Assembly: GCF_001552635.1 (NCBI RefSeq)
Contig: NZ_BCRO01000032.1
Span: 20,193-84,192 of the forward strand
Direction of reading: 5' to 3'
Length of the DNA stretch: 64,000 nucleotides
DNA from: Actinomadura hibisca NBRC 15177
Lineage (GTDB): Bacteria > Actinomycetota > Actinomycetes > Streptosporangiales > Streptosporangiaceae
Each line of letters starts with the position of its first letter. Position 1 is the first letter of the stretch. A program made the translations under genes and the position numbers. Below the pieces are notes generated by a model, which saw nothing but the letters and a program-made list of their open reading frames with translations, did not search any database and was not told the DNA's origin. Of this stretch, positions 33,826 through 43,091 are shown piece by piece.

Positions 33826-36800
33826 GGGGTCTCCGTCAGGGTGGTCAGGTCGAGCAGCAGTTCGGAGACGGCGGCCGGGGGCAGGTCGCCGAAGCGGCCG
33901 GGGCCGTGCAGGCGGAGGGTTCCGAGCGTCTGGTCGGGGTTGTTCTCCAGGTAGCCGAACTTGATGCCGGGCCCGAACGTGATCTCGACGCGCCCGCCGT
34001 CCACCTGGTGGCTCATCGCGTACTGGCGGCCGTCCCCGTCGGCGCTTCCGTCGTTCCAGCCGCGCCAGAGCAGGCGCAGCAGGTCGACGGCGGGCAGGCC
34101 CGCGCCCTCGAAGCGCGTGAGCCGGTCGCCCGCCCGCTCCTGCGCGGTGAGCAGGAAGGCGGGCCGGTCGAGCTGCGGGAACGGTTGCAGGATCTCGTAG
34201 TCCTCCAGCACCTTCGCCCACTCCGGCAGCGCGTCCCCGAGGTCGGCGGGGTGCGCGACCGCGATCCGCGCGGTGGCGGGGAGGGGCAGTTCGTCGTCCT
34301 CGACGTCGGCGTAGGAGCGGTCCTCGGCGAGGCGGAACGGCACGCCGTCGGCGAGCCAGACCAGCCGCCGCGCGAAGTGCCACATCAGCGGGTGCTCCAC
34401 CAGGTAGGCGCGGAACTCCTCGACCGACCAGAGCCGACGCTCCGTCATCGACCGCTCCAGGCGTTGGCGCTGGTCGGCGGCGACGGCCCGCACGTCCTTC
34501 TTCAACCCGGCGAACAGGGCGTGGGCGGCGGGCGCGAGCACCGGGTCGTCCTTCGCGCCGGGCTTGGGCAGGGTGCGGCGCGGTTTGCCGTCCTCGGTCG
34601 TCACGAACGGCCGCAACTGCTCGTCGAAGCCGACGCGGAAGCGGCGCGGGCCGTAGTCGAGCGCCATGCCGCCCTCGGCGTCCAGGCCGAAGTCGGGGAC
34701 GAGGCGGTCCTCCAGCTGGTCCTCCGAGAGCCCGAGCCCGGCCGCGATCTCCTCGATCTTCTCCTGCGCGCGGCCGCGCAGCCCGTGGAACTTCGCCCTG
34801 CGCGAGATCGCGTGCAGGTGCATCAGCGCCACGTCGGTGCCGATCCTGGCCAGCACCTCCGTCCCGGCGACGGCCCTGGCGTGCGCGGACCGGCCCGGCC
34901 ACTCGCGGATCAGCGGGGCGAGGCGGCGCACGACGCGGTCGTCGCCGAGCGGGCCGAGCGCCGTCAGCGCCCACGATCCCTTGCTCGGGGCCCCGGCCGT
35001 CTCCCACTGGTGGAACAACGCCCACGCGAACTCGGTCAGCGAGCCCGGGTCGCACGCCTCGGCGACGATCGCGACGCCGGGGTAGGGCTCGTCGGGCCGC
35101 GACAGCGCCAGCATGGTCAGCAGGTGGCCGGTCTCCCGCTCGGGCAGCGCGCCCGTCCGGCCGCGCAGCACGACCTGCGGGAGCAGGCGCGGCTCGGCCC
35201 AGGCGGGGACGCGCGGCATGCGCGCCGGGAGCACGTCCAGGGGGTCGGTCGCCAGCAGCGTCGCGATCGCGGCGGCGGCCTGGTCGCCGTAGGGGCGCGC
35301 GCCCGCCACGACCGCCTCGTTCCCGTGCTTGGCCGCCAGCAGGCGCAGGGCCTCACCGGCGTTGCGCCGCCGCGCGCCGGGTTCCCCGACGGCGTCGGGC
35401 ACCAGCATCGGGACCGTCGCGAGGCCGTGGCGGGTGAACCACTTGCGGGCCGTGCGGCGCGCCGACTTCAGCCGCACCAGCCAGCCGGCCATCAGCACCG
35501 CGATCTCGGCGCTGCGGAACGGCAGCAGGTAGTGGCCCTGGCTGCCGGGTCGCTCGCGGGCGAACGCCAGCACCAGCGGCAGCGTGTCCATCCCGAACCG
35601 TGCCACCACCGACCGCAGCCAGTCCCGGGCCGAGTAGACCGGATGCTCGACGTCGCTGGTGAGCAGCGGCCGGACCAGGTCCGCCGGGCCGTCCACCAGG
35701 ACGGTCTCCCGCTCCCACAGGCTGAGCCGCCCCTCACGGTAACCGGCGACCAGCTCGGTCCATTCGACGTCGTCGGGCGGGTCGTAGACGGGACCCCGGG
35801 ATTCGGTCCAGACGTCCCGCTCGCCCGGTGCCCAGACCAACTCCGTGCCGTCGGGCGGGGTCAGGCCCGCCACGACGATCGGCTCGGTCTTGACGCGACG
35901 CCGCGTCCACGGCGGTTCGACCAGCAGCGGCGGCAGCGCCTCCGGCGGGGCCTCGGGCACGCGCGTCCGCCGGGCCGGGAGCGTTTCGACGAACGTGCGC
36001 ACGTTGTCGGGCAGCTCGTCCACGGGCAGGTCGGGGTGGTCGCGCAGGTGCGCGTCCAGCAGGTCGGCGGCGGTACCGGCGTGCTTGCCCGATCCGGCCG
36101 CCGTCGCCGCCAGCAGCCGCAGCGCTCGGGCGGGTGCGCGCCGCGCCGCCTCGATCAGGGCGGGGCGGGCCGGTTTGCGGCCGAGCCGGTCCAGCACCGC
36201 GCGGAACGCGTCGTCGGCGGGCAGCAGGGCCAGCGCCTGGAAGTGCTGGGCCTCCTCCTCGGCTCCCGGATGCCGGTCCAGAGCCTTGGTGAGGACGGGC
36301 AGGGCGGCGGGGCCGAGCCCTTCCAGCAGCGAGCCGAGCACGCTTCGCGGCCAGCCGTACCAGTCCGGCAGGGCCCTGTCGCCCAGAAGGGCGAGCTGTG
36401 CGGCCGACCCCAGCGAGCTGAGCAGCATCCAGCCGCACTCCTCCCAGGTCCCTTCGGCCAGCGGCGCGGCGCACGCGTCGTCCACCCAGTCCTGCCGGGA
36501 CGGCACCAGATAGGCGGCGACCACCCGCTGGGCCGGGGTGGCGCGGTGCTCCGCGAGCCGGTCGACCGCCGCGCGGTACTCCTGCTCGGACGCGGCCGCC
36601 ATCAGCACGCGCAACGGGCGCGCCACCTTCTCGCGCGCCCACCAGCTCCACAGCCGGTGGTCGTCGATGCCCGTCCTCCGCAGGCGGGCGTCGTCGCGTC
36701 CGCGCCTGTGCGGGCGGTGGCCCGGCCAGATGTCGTTCAGCTCCGCGTAGGCGCAGACGGCGAACGGCAGGCCGTGCTCGACGGTCCAGGCCTGCATCAC

Positions 36801-37088
36801 CCGGGCCATCCGGCCGTCGAATCTGAGCGTCGCCGCGACGGCGGCGACCACGGCCGCGCCGACCGGGTCGGGCGTTCCCGCCAGGTGCGCGCGAGCGCGC
36901 TCGGACAGTTCCGGGTCGCCGTCGGGGAGCCGTTTCTCGACCTCGGGCATCGCCTTGGCGGTCAGCGCCGCCGCCGACTGGAGGACGTCGTGGCCGATCC
37001 GCACGCCGGGCACGGGCAGGCCGCCGCGCCGGGGGTGCAGTTCGGCCAGCCAGTCCTCGGGCAGGACCAGGGGGTTCTCGTCGCTCAC
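33822..37088 (-). CDS. DUF4132 protein, copy D
   Basis: 1088 residues from a GTG at 37088 (GTGA with copy E). Starts LVLPEDWLAELHPRRGG; the middle carries VVAAYLVPSRQDWVDDACAA, similar to copy A; the link is LLVEPPWTRRRVKTEP. In the core the normally invariant WAEVFADYEILQPF reads WAKVLEDYEILQPF, and the C terminus LSELLLDLTTLTE resembles copy E. It is the most divergent core of the five by eye. No catalytic motif recognised. Confidence 0.9.
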   Translation of the reverse strand: MSDENPLVLPEDWLAELHPRRGGLPVPGVRIGHDVLQSAAALTAKAMPEVEKRLPDGDPELSERARAHLAGTPDPVGAAVVAAVAATLRFDGRMARVMQAWTVEHGLPFAVCAYAELNDIWPGHRPHRRGRDDARLRRTGIDDHRLWSWWAREKVARPLRVLMAAASEQEYRAAVDRLAEHRATPAQRVVAAYLVPSRQDWVDDACAAPLAEGTWEECGWMLLSSLGSAAQLALLGDRALPDWYGWPRSVLGSLLEGLGPAALPVLTKALDRHPGAEEEAQHFQALALLPADDAFRAVLDRLGRKPARPALIEAARRAPARALRLLAATAAGSGKHAGTAADLLDAHLRDHPDLPVDELPDNVRTFVETLPARRTRVPEAPPEALPPLLVEPPWTRRRVKTEPIVVAGLTPPDGTELVWAPGERDVWTESRGPVYDPPDDVEWTELVAGYREGRLSLWERETVLVDGPADLVRPLLTSDVEHPVYSARDWLRSVVARFGMDTLPLVLAFARERPGSQGHYLLPFRSAEIAVLMAGWLVRLKSARRTARKWFTRHGLATVPMLVPDAVGEPGARRRNAGEALRLLAAKHGNEAVVAGARPYGDQAAAAIATLLATDPLDVLPARMPRVPAWAEPRLLPQVVLRGRTGALPERETGHLLTMLALSRPDEPYPGVAIVAEACDPGSLTEFAWALFHQWETAGAPSKGSWALTALGPLGDDRVVRRLAPLIREWPGRSAHARAVAGTEVLARIGTDVALMHLHAISRRAKFHGLRGRAQEKIEEIAAGLGLSEDQLEDRLVPDFGLDAEGGMALDYGPRRFRVGFDEQLRPFVTTEDGKPRRTLPKPGAKDDPVLAPAAHALFAGLKKDVRAVAADQRQRLERSMTERRLWSVEEFRAYLVEHPLMWHFARRLVWLADGVPFRLAEDRSYADVEDDELPLPATARIAVAHPADLGDALPEWAKVLEDYEILQPFPQLDRPAFLLTAQERAGDRLTRFEGAGLPAVDLLRLLWRGWNDGSADGDGRQYAMSHQVDGGRVEITFGPGIKFGYLENNPDQTLGTLRLHGPGRFGDLPPAAVSELLLDLTTLTETP

Positions 37089-40000
37089 GTGTTCTCCGTC
37101 AGGGTGGTCAGGTCGAGCAGCAGCTCGGAGGCCAGCACGGGGTCCAGGTCGCCGAACACCCCGACCGGGCGCACCTTGCCGTGGCGGCCGGGCGCGGCGG
37201 CCAGCCACACGTGCTCGACGCGCTGGTCGGGGTCCTGCTCGTCGAAGCCGGGGCTGATGCCGGGACCGAACTCCAGCACCAGGTAGTGATCGTGGGCGAG
37301 CCTGCGGGAGATCCAGCGCTCCCGGCCGTTGCCCTGCGCCTCGCCGCGCCGCCAGCCGCGCCGTTGCAGCCGCAGCAGCGTCCGCACCGGGACGGTCGCG
37401 CCCTCGAACCGCGCCAGGTCGTTCGCCTCGCGCTCCTTGTCGGGCAGCGGGAAGGCGGGGCGGGTGAGCTGCTCGAACGGCTGGAGGATCTCGTAGTCGG
37501 CGAACACCTCCGCCCATGCCGCCTGCGTCTCCCCCAGGTGCACGGGGTGGGCGACGCCGATCCGCGCGGTCTCCGGCACGGTGAGGACGCCGTCGTCGAC
37601 GTCGGCGAACGTGCGGTCCTCGGCCAGGCGGAACGCGGTGCTCTTGCCGGTGCGCTCGTCGCCGTCCCAGGCGATCCACAGCAGCCGCCGCACCAGGTGC
37701 CACATCAGCGGGTGCGCGACGTACCGTTCGCGGAACTCGGCCACCGACCAGCGGCGCTGCGCCGCCATGGCCTGCTCCAGGCGTGCGCTCTGCTCGACCG
37801 CGACCGTTCGCACGCCCTTCTTCAGCTCGCCGAACGTCCGGTGGGCGGCGGAGGCCGCGTCCTGGTCGTCCTTGACGCCGGGTTTGGGGAGGGCGGCGCG
37901 GGGTTCGCCGTGCTCGGTCGTCACGAACGGCCGCAGTTGCTCGTCGAACGTCACGCGGAAGCGGCGCGGCCCGAAGTCGAGGAGCAGGCTGGCGCTGGAG
38001 TCGAGTCCGAAGTCGGGAATGAGGTGGTCGGCGAGCTGGTCGGGGGTCAGGCCGCGTCCGGCGGCGATCCGCTCCATTCTCTCGCGCGCCCGCGTTTGCA
38101 GGCCCTGGAAGCGCACCTTCTCCGCGATCTCGTTGAGGTGCCGCAGCGCCGTGTCGGTGCCGATGGCCGCCAGCGCCTCCACTCCGGCCGCGGCCTTGCG
38201 GTGGCCGCCCTCGCCCGGCCACGCGGACACGACCGGGACCAGCCGCCGCACGGTCTCGTCGTCGCCGGTCAGGCCGAGCTGGTCCAGCGCCCAGATCTCT
38301 TTGGCGGGCTCGCCCGCGTCGCGCCAGCGCTCGAAAAGCGTCCAGCCGAACGCGGTCAGCGACGCCGGGTCGCACGCCTCCCGGATCACGTGGACGCCCG
38401 CGTACACGTTCTCCAGGTCGGTCGCCGTCAGGACGGTCAGGACGTGCGCGGTCGCCGCGTCCGGCAGCGCGTGCGCGCGGTCGCGCAGCAGGATCTGCGG
38501 CAGCAGCGCCGGGGACGCCCACTCCGGCAGCCGCCGGGCCTTGCCGGGGAAGTCCTCCAGCGGGTCGGCCGCCAGCAGCGCTTCGATGGCGGCGGTGCCG
38601 TGCGGGCCGGCCGCCTCCGCCACGGCCTCGGCTCCGTGCCGGGTGGCGAGGAAGCGCAGCGCGCGCTCGGCGGCGTGCCGCTCGCCGCCGGGCTCGCCCA
38701 GCGCGGCGGGCACCAGCAGCGGGACGGCGGCGGTACCGTGCCGCTCGAACCAGGCGCGGGCCGACGGGCGCAACGACGGCAGGCGCGCCATCCAGTCGGC
38801 CATCAGGAGCGCGACCTCGGCGTCCAGGTAGGGCAGGAGGGTCGCGCCGAAGCCGTCCGGGCGGTCGCGGACGACGCGCAGCGCCAGCGGCAGCGCGTCG
38901 AGCCCGAACCTGGCCACCAGCCGCCGCGCCGGACGCGGCTCCCAGCGGTAGCGGGGCTTCCAGTCGGCCAGCAGCGGGCGCACCAGCGCGTCGGGCGCGA
39001 ACGCCAGGGCGTTCTCGCCGCCGAAGCCGACCCGCTCGGCGGCCTGGAGCTGAGCGATCATCCTGGGCCAGTCGGCGTCGGCGAACTCGTCGACGATGGC
39101 CCATTGCCGGGCGTCGGACCACTCCTCGATGTTGTCGGGTCCGGCCCATTCCGCCTGCTCTCCTGGCGTCCAGGCCGTCCGCGCCTCGGGCGGTGTGAGG
39201 TTCGCGACCGTGACGGGTTCAGCGGCCTTGCGCTTGCGCTTCCACGGTGGGGCCAGCAGCAGCGGGGGCAGTGCTTCTGGCGGTGCTTCGGGAGTGCGGG
39301 GGTCGGTCTCGCGGGCCGATTCCACGGCGGTGCGGGCCTCCTGCGGCAGTTCCGGTTCGGCTGCCAGATCCGGGTGGGCCGCCAGGTGCAGCGTCAGCAG
39401 TTCGGCGGCGGAGCCGTCCGGGCGTGCCGCCGCCGTCTCGGCCAGCAGCCGCAGCGCCCGCCTGGGGAACCGCTTCATCGTCGTCAGCAGCGCGGGGCGG
39501 ACGTGCTTGCCGCCGTCGCGTTCCAGCATCCCGAGGAACGCCTCGTCGGTCGGGATCACGCCGAGGGCGCGCAACACCGCCTTGCGGCCCGCGCCGAGGT
39601 CGATCGCGTCGTCCAGGTAGGCGAGCAGGGCCGGGGTGAGGGCCGTGCCGACGCCCTCCAGCAGGGTGGCCAGCACCTCCGGCCGTCCGGGGTAGATGAT
39701 CACCCCCGGCTCGGGCCGGTCCCCCGGGCCCAGCGCGCAGCCGAGCATCCACCACAGGTTGGAGCGGCCGACGTGGGAGGTGCGGGGAGCGGCGTCCACC
39801 AGGTCGCGGCGGGTCGGCGCGAGGTAGGCGGCGACGAGCCGCTGGTAGCGGGTGCGGGACCGTGCGGCGAGCAGGTCGGCGATCCGCTCGTACTCCTCGT
39901 CCCCGGCCGCCGCCAGCCGGGCCCGCAGGCGGTGCGCCGGGGAGCCCACGTCGCTCGACAGCCCGAAATGCCCCCAATCCTCCCGAGGCTCGGTCAGCAG

Positions 40001-40450
40001 CAACTTCTCGTATCGCCCGCCGCCGCCCGGGATCGGCTGGAACTCCACCTGCACCTCGTCGGCCACCAGGAACGCGTGGACCGCGAACTCCAGACCGTGC
40101 TCGGCGATCCACAGGTCCACCAGCACCGGCGGCTCCCAGAGCGTGTCCCAACTGCTCCAGAGCCGCCCCTCCAGGAAGACCCGGGCTGCCGCCACCGCGC
40201 CTTCGGGGACGGGCTCGCCGCGCAGGTACGCGCGCGTCCGCTCGGCCAGCGCCGCGTCCGAGCGGGCCCGGCCGGCGACCTCCTCGATCTCGGGGACGGC
40301 CGCCGCGCGCCGCTCCCGCAACACCTCCAGCGCCGCCGCGTCGGACTCCGGCGCCGGCACCGGCTGCCCGCCCCGGCGGGGATGCAGTTTCCGGCGCCAC
40401 GCGGGCGGCAGGACCAGGGCATCTTCCAGAGAAGGGTCCAAAACGGTCAT
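37085..40450 (-). CDS. DUF4132 protein, copy E, first gene of the 22-kb operon
   Basis: 1121 residues, ATG at 40450. LVLPPAWRRKLHPRRGG near the start, then a helical region with a distinct VQVEFQPIPGGGGRYEKL loop, an LLLAPPWKRKRKAAEP link and the DUF4132 core. The core has an insertion of about seven residues (WDGDERTGKSTAF) where the other copies read LADETPF. The TGKST looks like part of a P-loop but lacks the preceding glycines, so I do not call it nucleotide binding. Its promoter must lie in the 96 bases shared with the divergent SDR gene; no convincing -35/-10 pair was found. Confidence 0.9.
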   Translation of the reverse strand: MTVLDPSLEDALVLPPAWRRKLHPRRGGQPVPAPESDAAALEVLRERRAAAVPEIEEVAGRARSDAALAERTRAYLRGEPVPEGAVAAARVFLEGRLWSSWDTLWEPPVLVDLWIAEHGLEFAVHAFLVADEVQVEFQPIPGGGGRYEKLLLTEPREDWGHFGLSSDVGSPAHRLRARLAAAGDEEYERIADLLAARSRTRYQRLVAAYLAPTRRDLVDAAPRTSHVGRSNLWWMLGCALGPGDRPEPGVIIYPGRPEVLATLLEGVGTALTPALLAYLDDAIDLGAGRKAVLRALGVIPTDEAFLGMLERDGGKHVRPALLTTMKRFPRRALRLLAETAAARPDGSAAELLTLHLAAHPDLAAEPELPQEARTAVESARETDPRTPEAPPEALPPLLLAPPWKRKRKAAEPVTVANLTPPEARTAWTPGEQAEWAGPDNIEEWSDARQWAIVDEFADADWPRMIAQLQAAERVGFGGENALAFAPDALVRPLLADWKPRYRWEPRPARRLVARFGLDALPLALRVVRDRPDGFGATLLPYLDAEVALLMADWMARLPSLRPSARAWFERHGTAAVPLLVPAALGEPGGERHAAERALRFLATRHGAEAVAEAAGPHGTAAIEALLAADPLEDFPGKARRLPEWASPALLPQILLRDRAHALPDAATAHVLTVLTATDLENVYAGVHVIREACDPASLTAFGWTLFERWRDAGEPAKEIWALDQLGLTGDDETVRRLVPVVSAWPGEGGHRKAAAGVEALAAIGTDTALRHLNEIAEKVRFQGLQTRARERMERIAAGRGLTPDQLADHLIPDFGLDSSASLLLDFGPRRFRVTFDEQLRPFVTTEHGEPRAALPKPGVKDDQDAASAAHRTFGELKKGVRTVAVEQSARLEQAMAAQRRWSVAEFRERYVAHPLMWHLVRRLLWIAWDGDERTGKSTAFRLAEDRTFADVDDGVLTVPETARIGVAHPVHLGETQAAWAEVFADYEILQPFEQLTRPAFPLPDKEREANDLARFEGATVPVRTLLRLQRRGWRRGEAQGNGRERWISRRLAHDHYLVLEFGPGISPGFDEQDPDQRVEHVWLAAAPGRHGKVRPVGVFGDLDPVLASELLLDLTTLTENT

Positions 40451-40546
40451 GGCGCCTCACCGTACGGGAGAGGAAGGACAAACCCCGGCGTGATCAATGA
40501 AGTGACGGGTAGAGGCCGTTGTCCCGGACTTTCCAAGGAGCGGCAC

Positions 40547-41590
40547 ATGCGCATCAAGAACTCGGTCGTGGTCATCACCGGCGCGTCCAGCGGCATCGGC
40601 CGCGCCACCGCGCTGGCGTTCGCCCGCAAGGGCGCGCGCGTGGTGCTGGCGGCGCGCCGCAAGGACGCGCTGGAGGCCGTCGCGCTGGAGTGCGAGGCGG
40701 CGGGCGGCGAGGCGCTGGCCGTCCCCGCCGACACCGCCGACTACGCGGCGGTGGAGGAGGTCGCGCGGCAGGCGGCCGACCGGTTCGGCCGCATCGACGT
40801 GTGGGTCAACAACGCCGCCGTCGGGATGTTCGCGCCGTTCGAGCAGGCGCCGCTGGAGGACTTCCGGCGGGTGCTGGACGTCAACGTCATGGGCTACGTG
40901 CACGGCGCCCGCGTCGCGCTGCCGCACCTGCGCGAGCGGGGCCGGGGCGTGCTGGTGAACGTCTCCTCGCTCACCGCCGTCTCCCCGCAGCCCTACTCCA
41001 CCGCCTACGTGATGTCCAAGGCCGCCACCACCGCGCTCGGCGCGAGCCTGCGCCAGCAGCTGCGGCTGACCGGCGACCACAAGAAGATCCACGTGTGCAC
41101 GGTGCAGCCCGCCACCATCGACACCCCCTTCTTCGACCACGTGGCCAACTACACCGGCCGCAAGGTCCAGGCGATGCCGCCGGTGTACTCCCCCGAGCGG
41201 GTCGCCTCGGCGATCGTCGACCTGGTCAAGGACCCCGAGCCGGAGGTGACGGTCGGCCCGGCCGGGAAGGCGGTGCGCGCCCAGGCCAGGATGAGCGCCC
41301 AGACCCTGGAGAAGGTCATGGCCAAGCAGGTGGACAAGGCCCACCTGTCCCGCCAGGACCCGGCCCCGGCGATGTCGGGCAACCTCTACACCCCCGCCGC
41401 GGGCACCGGCCGGGTGCACGGCGGCCACCACGGCAAGCGCCGCACCGCCGTCCGCCGCCTGGCGCTGGTGGCCGCCGGGGGCGCGGCCGTCGCCGTGGCC
41501 GCCCGGCGCGGGGCGCTGCCGGTCCCGGACCTCGCCGGGCTCGGCGAGACCATCAACGAGAAGGGGCGTGCATGGACCAGGACGGCCTGA
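40547..41590 (+). CDS. Short-chain dehydrogenase/reductase with C-terminal membrane tail
   Basis: 347 residues. Classical SDR features: TGASSGIG cofactor loop (12-19), NNAAVG (~88), catalytic Ser in NVSSLTA and YVMSK (Tyr and Lys). After the ~250-residue enzyme come a Lys/Ala-rich stretch and one hydrophobic segment (RRLALVAAGGAAVAVAARRG, ~305-324), so it may be membrane attached. SDR enzymes reduce or oxidise alcohols/ketones with NAD(P)H; the substrate is unknown. AAGGAG five to ten bases before the ATG fixes the start. Divergent from the DUF4132 operon. Confidence 0.9.
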   Translation: MRIKNSVVVITGASSGIGRATALAFARKGARVVLAARRKDALEAVALECEAAGGEALAVPADTADYAAVEEVARQAADRFGRIDVWVNNAAVGMFAPFEQAPLEDFRRVLDVNVMGYVHGARVALPHLRERGRGVLVNVSSLTAVSPQPYSTAYVMSKAATTALGASLRQQLRLTGDHKKIHVCTVQPATIDTPFFDHVANYTGRKVQAMPPVYSPERVASAIVDLVKDPEPEVTVGPAGKAVRAQARMSAQTLEKVMAKQVDKAHLSRQDPAPAMSGNLYTPAAGTGRVHGGHHGKRRTAVRRLALVAAGGAAVAVAARRGALPVPDLAGLGETINEKGRAWTRTA

Positions 41591-41640
41591 CCTCCACCGG
41601 GGGCCACCTGGCGCTCCAGCCGGTCCACTGAGGGAAAGAC

Positions 41641-41844
41641 ATGCTCACTGCCCCGTTCAAGGCGGTCGCGCGGCTGCGGCACATGCTGATGCCCCGCACG
41701 TCCTACACGCAGGGCGCCTACACCACGCTGCTCCCCTGAGACGTGGGCGACCGCGACCGGGTGCTGGGCCTGCTGCCCACCACCCGGCGCAGCGTGCCCA
41801 CCGACGACGAGGAGCTGAACGCCGAGGCCCCGTCCCGGCACTGA
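41641..41844 (+). pseudogene. Possible small gene interrupted by an in-frame TGA (in the 41591-41942 gap)
   Basis: ATG at 41641 follows AGGGAAAG. It encodes 32 residues (MLTAPFKAVARLRHMLMPRT start) to a TGA at 41737-41739; the same frame then stays open, starting DVGDRDRVLGLLPTTRRSVP, to a TGA at 41842-41844, giving 67 positions if the first TGA were a Trp codon. Either a 32-residue microprotein or a broken small gene; no family recognised. Another tiny frame (41572-41631, 19 residues) overlaps the SDR end. The rest of the gap, 41845-41942, holds the ribosome site of the next gene and nothing else that I can see. Confidence 0.35.
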
Positions 41845-41942
41845 CGTCCCCGGTACCACACGACCCCCAGGTCAGCGCGATGTACCGGCGCCGCTTCGGC
41901 GCGCCCCGCGCGGGAAAGGATCATGAGGGGGAGGGGATCGCG

Positions 41943-43091
41943 GTGACCGAGGGTGACGGAGTGACGGTCGGGGTGGAGGAGGAGTTCCTGCTGCTCGACC
42001 CGACGACCGGGCGGAGCGCGCCGCGCGCGGCCGAGGTGCTGGCGCGGGCGGGCACGCCGCGCGCGCCGGGCGCGAGCTTCCAGACCGAGCTGCTGGCCGG
42101 GCAGGTGGAGGCCGCCACCGGCGTGTGCGCCGACATGGGCGGGCTGCACCGCCAGCTCATGGACTGCCGGGAGCAGCTCGCGGCGGCGGCCCGCGACGAG
42201 GGCCTGCAACTGGTCGCCACCGGGACGCCCGTGCTGCCCGCGGACGCGCCGCCGCTCACGCCGGGCGAGCGGCCCGCGCGGATCTCCGGGCTGTACGCGG
42301 CGGCGATCTCCGGCTACGAGGTGTCCGGCTGCCACGTGCACGTCGGCGTCGCCGACCGGGACACCGCCGTGGCGGTGCTCGACCACCTGCGGCCCTGGAT
42401 CCCCATGCTGCTGGCGCTGGCGGCGAACTCGCCGTTCGACCGGGGGCGCGACTCGGGGCACGTGAGCTGGCGGATGCTGGAGCAGGCCCGCTTCCCCTGC
42501 TCGGGCGTGCCGCCGTGGTTCGGGTCGGCGGTCGCCTACGACCGGGCGGTGGCCCGCCTGCTGGAGTGCGGGATCGTGGTGGACGAGGCGATGACGTTCT
42601 GGCTCGCCCGGCTGTCGCCGCACCTGCCGACCGTGGAGGTGCGGGCGGCCGACGCGATGATCACCGCGGACGAGGCCGTGCTCCAGGCCGCGCTGACCCG
42701 CGCCCTGGTCCGCGCCGCGCTGGCGGACCTGGACGCGGGCCGCACCGCGCCGCGCGTGCGCGACGAGGTCTGCGCGGCGGCGCTGTGGACGGCCGCGCGG
42801 TACGGGACGGCGGGCCCCGCCGTCGATCCGGTGGAGGAGCGGCGGGTCCCGGCGGCGGCCCGGCTGTCGGCGCTGCTGGAGCGGGTCCGGCCCGTCCTCG
42901 CCGCGACCGGCGACCTGGCGGAGGTCCGGGGCCTGCTGACGCGCGTCGCGCTGCACGGCACCGGCGCCGACCGCCAGCGCCGCGCCGCCGCGCGCGGCCC
43001 GCACGCCGTGGTCGAAATGCTGGCCCGGCAAGCATGGCCGTCGCCTGGGCGGGTACCCGGGGCACACGGCCGATTCCGGGAGAAAGCATGA
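41943..43091 (+). CDS. Glutamate-cysteine ligase family 2 (YbdK-type carboxylate-amine ligase)
   Basis: 382 residues from the GTG at 41943, with GGAGGGG six bases ahead; an ATG at 41880 is an alternative giving 21 more residues. The family signatures are present: VGVEEEFLLLD at the N terminus (ATP/Mg site), SFQTELLAGQVE, SGCHVHVGV in the middle and ANSPFDRGRDSGHVSWR. Actinobacterial members include EgtA and YbdK-like weak gamma-glutamylcysteine ligases; the true acceptor amine is not known. The TGA overlaps the next start (ATGA), so it is made together with the haem-oxygenase-fold enzyme. Confidence 0.85.
   Translation: MTEGDGVTVGVEEEFLLLDPTTGRSAPRAAEVLARAGTPRAPGASFQTELLAGQVEAATGVCADMGGLHRQLMDCREQLAAAARDEGLQLVATGTPVLPADAPPLTPGERPARISGLYAAAISGYEVSGCHVHVGVADRDTAVAVLDHLRPWIPMLLALAANSPFDRGRDSGHVSWRMLEQARFPCSGVPPWFGSAVAYDRAVARLLECGIVVDEAMTFWLARLSPHLPTVEVRAADAMITADEAVLQAALTRALVRAALADLDAGRTAPRVRDEVCAAALWTAARYGTAGPAVDPVEERRVPAAARLSALLERVRPVLAATGDLAEVRGLLTRVALHGTGADRQRRAAARGPHAVVEMLARQAWPSPGRVPGAHGRFREKA

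Noticed and set aside
37630..37680. P-loop-like TGKST in DUF4132 copy E
   Set aside because: The upstream glycines of a Walker A motif are missing, and the stretch is a short insertion absent from the other copies.
24973..40450. WGR domain at the N terminus of the DUF4132 proteins
   Set aside because: None of the five starts shows the WGR signature; all begin with the LHPRRGG-type tag instead.
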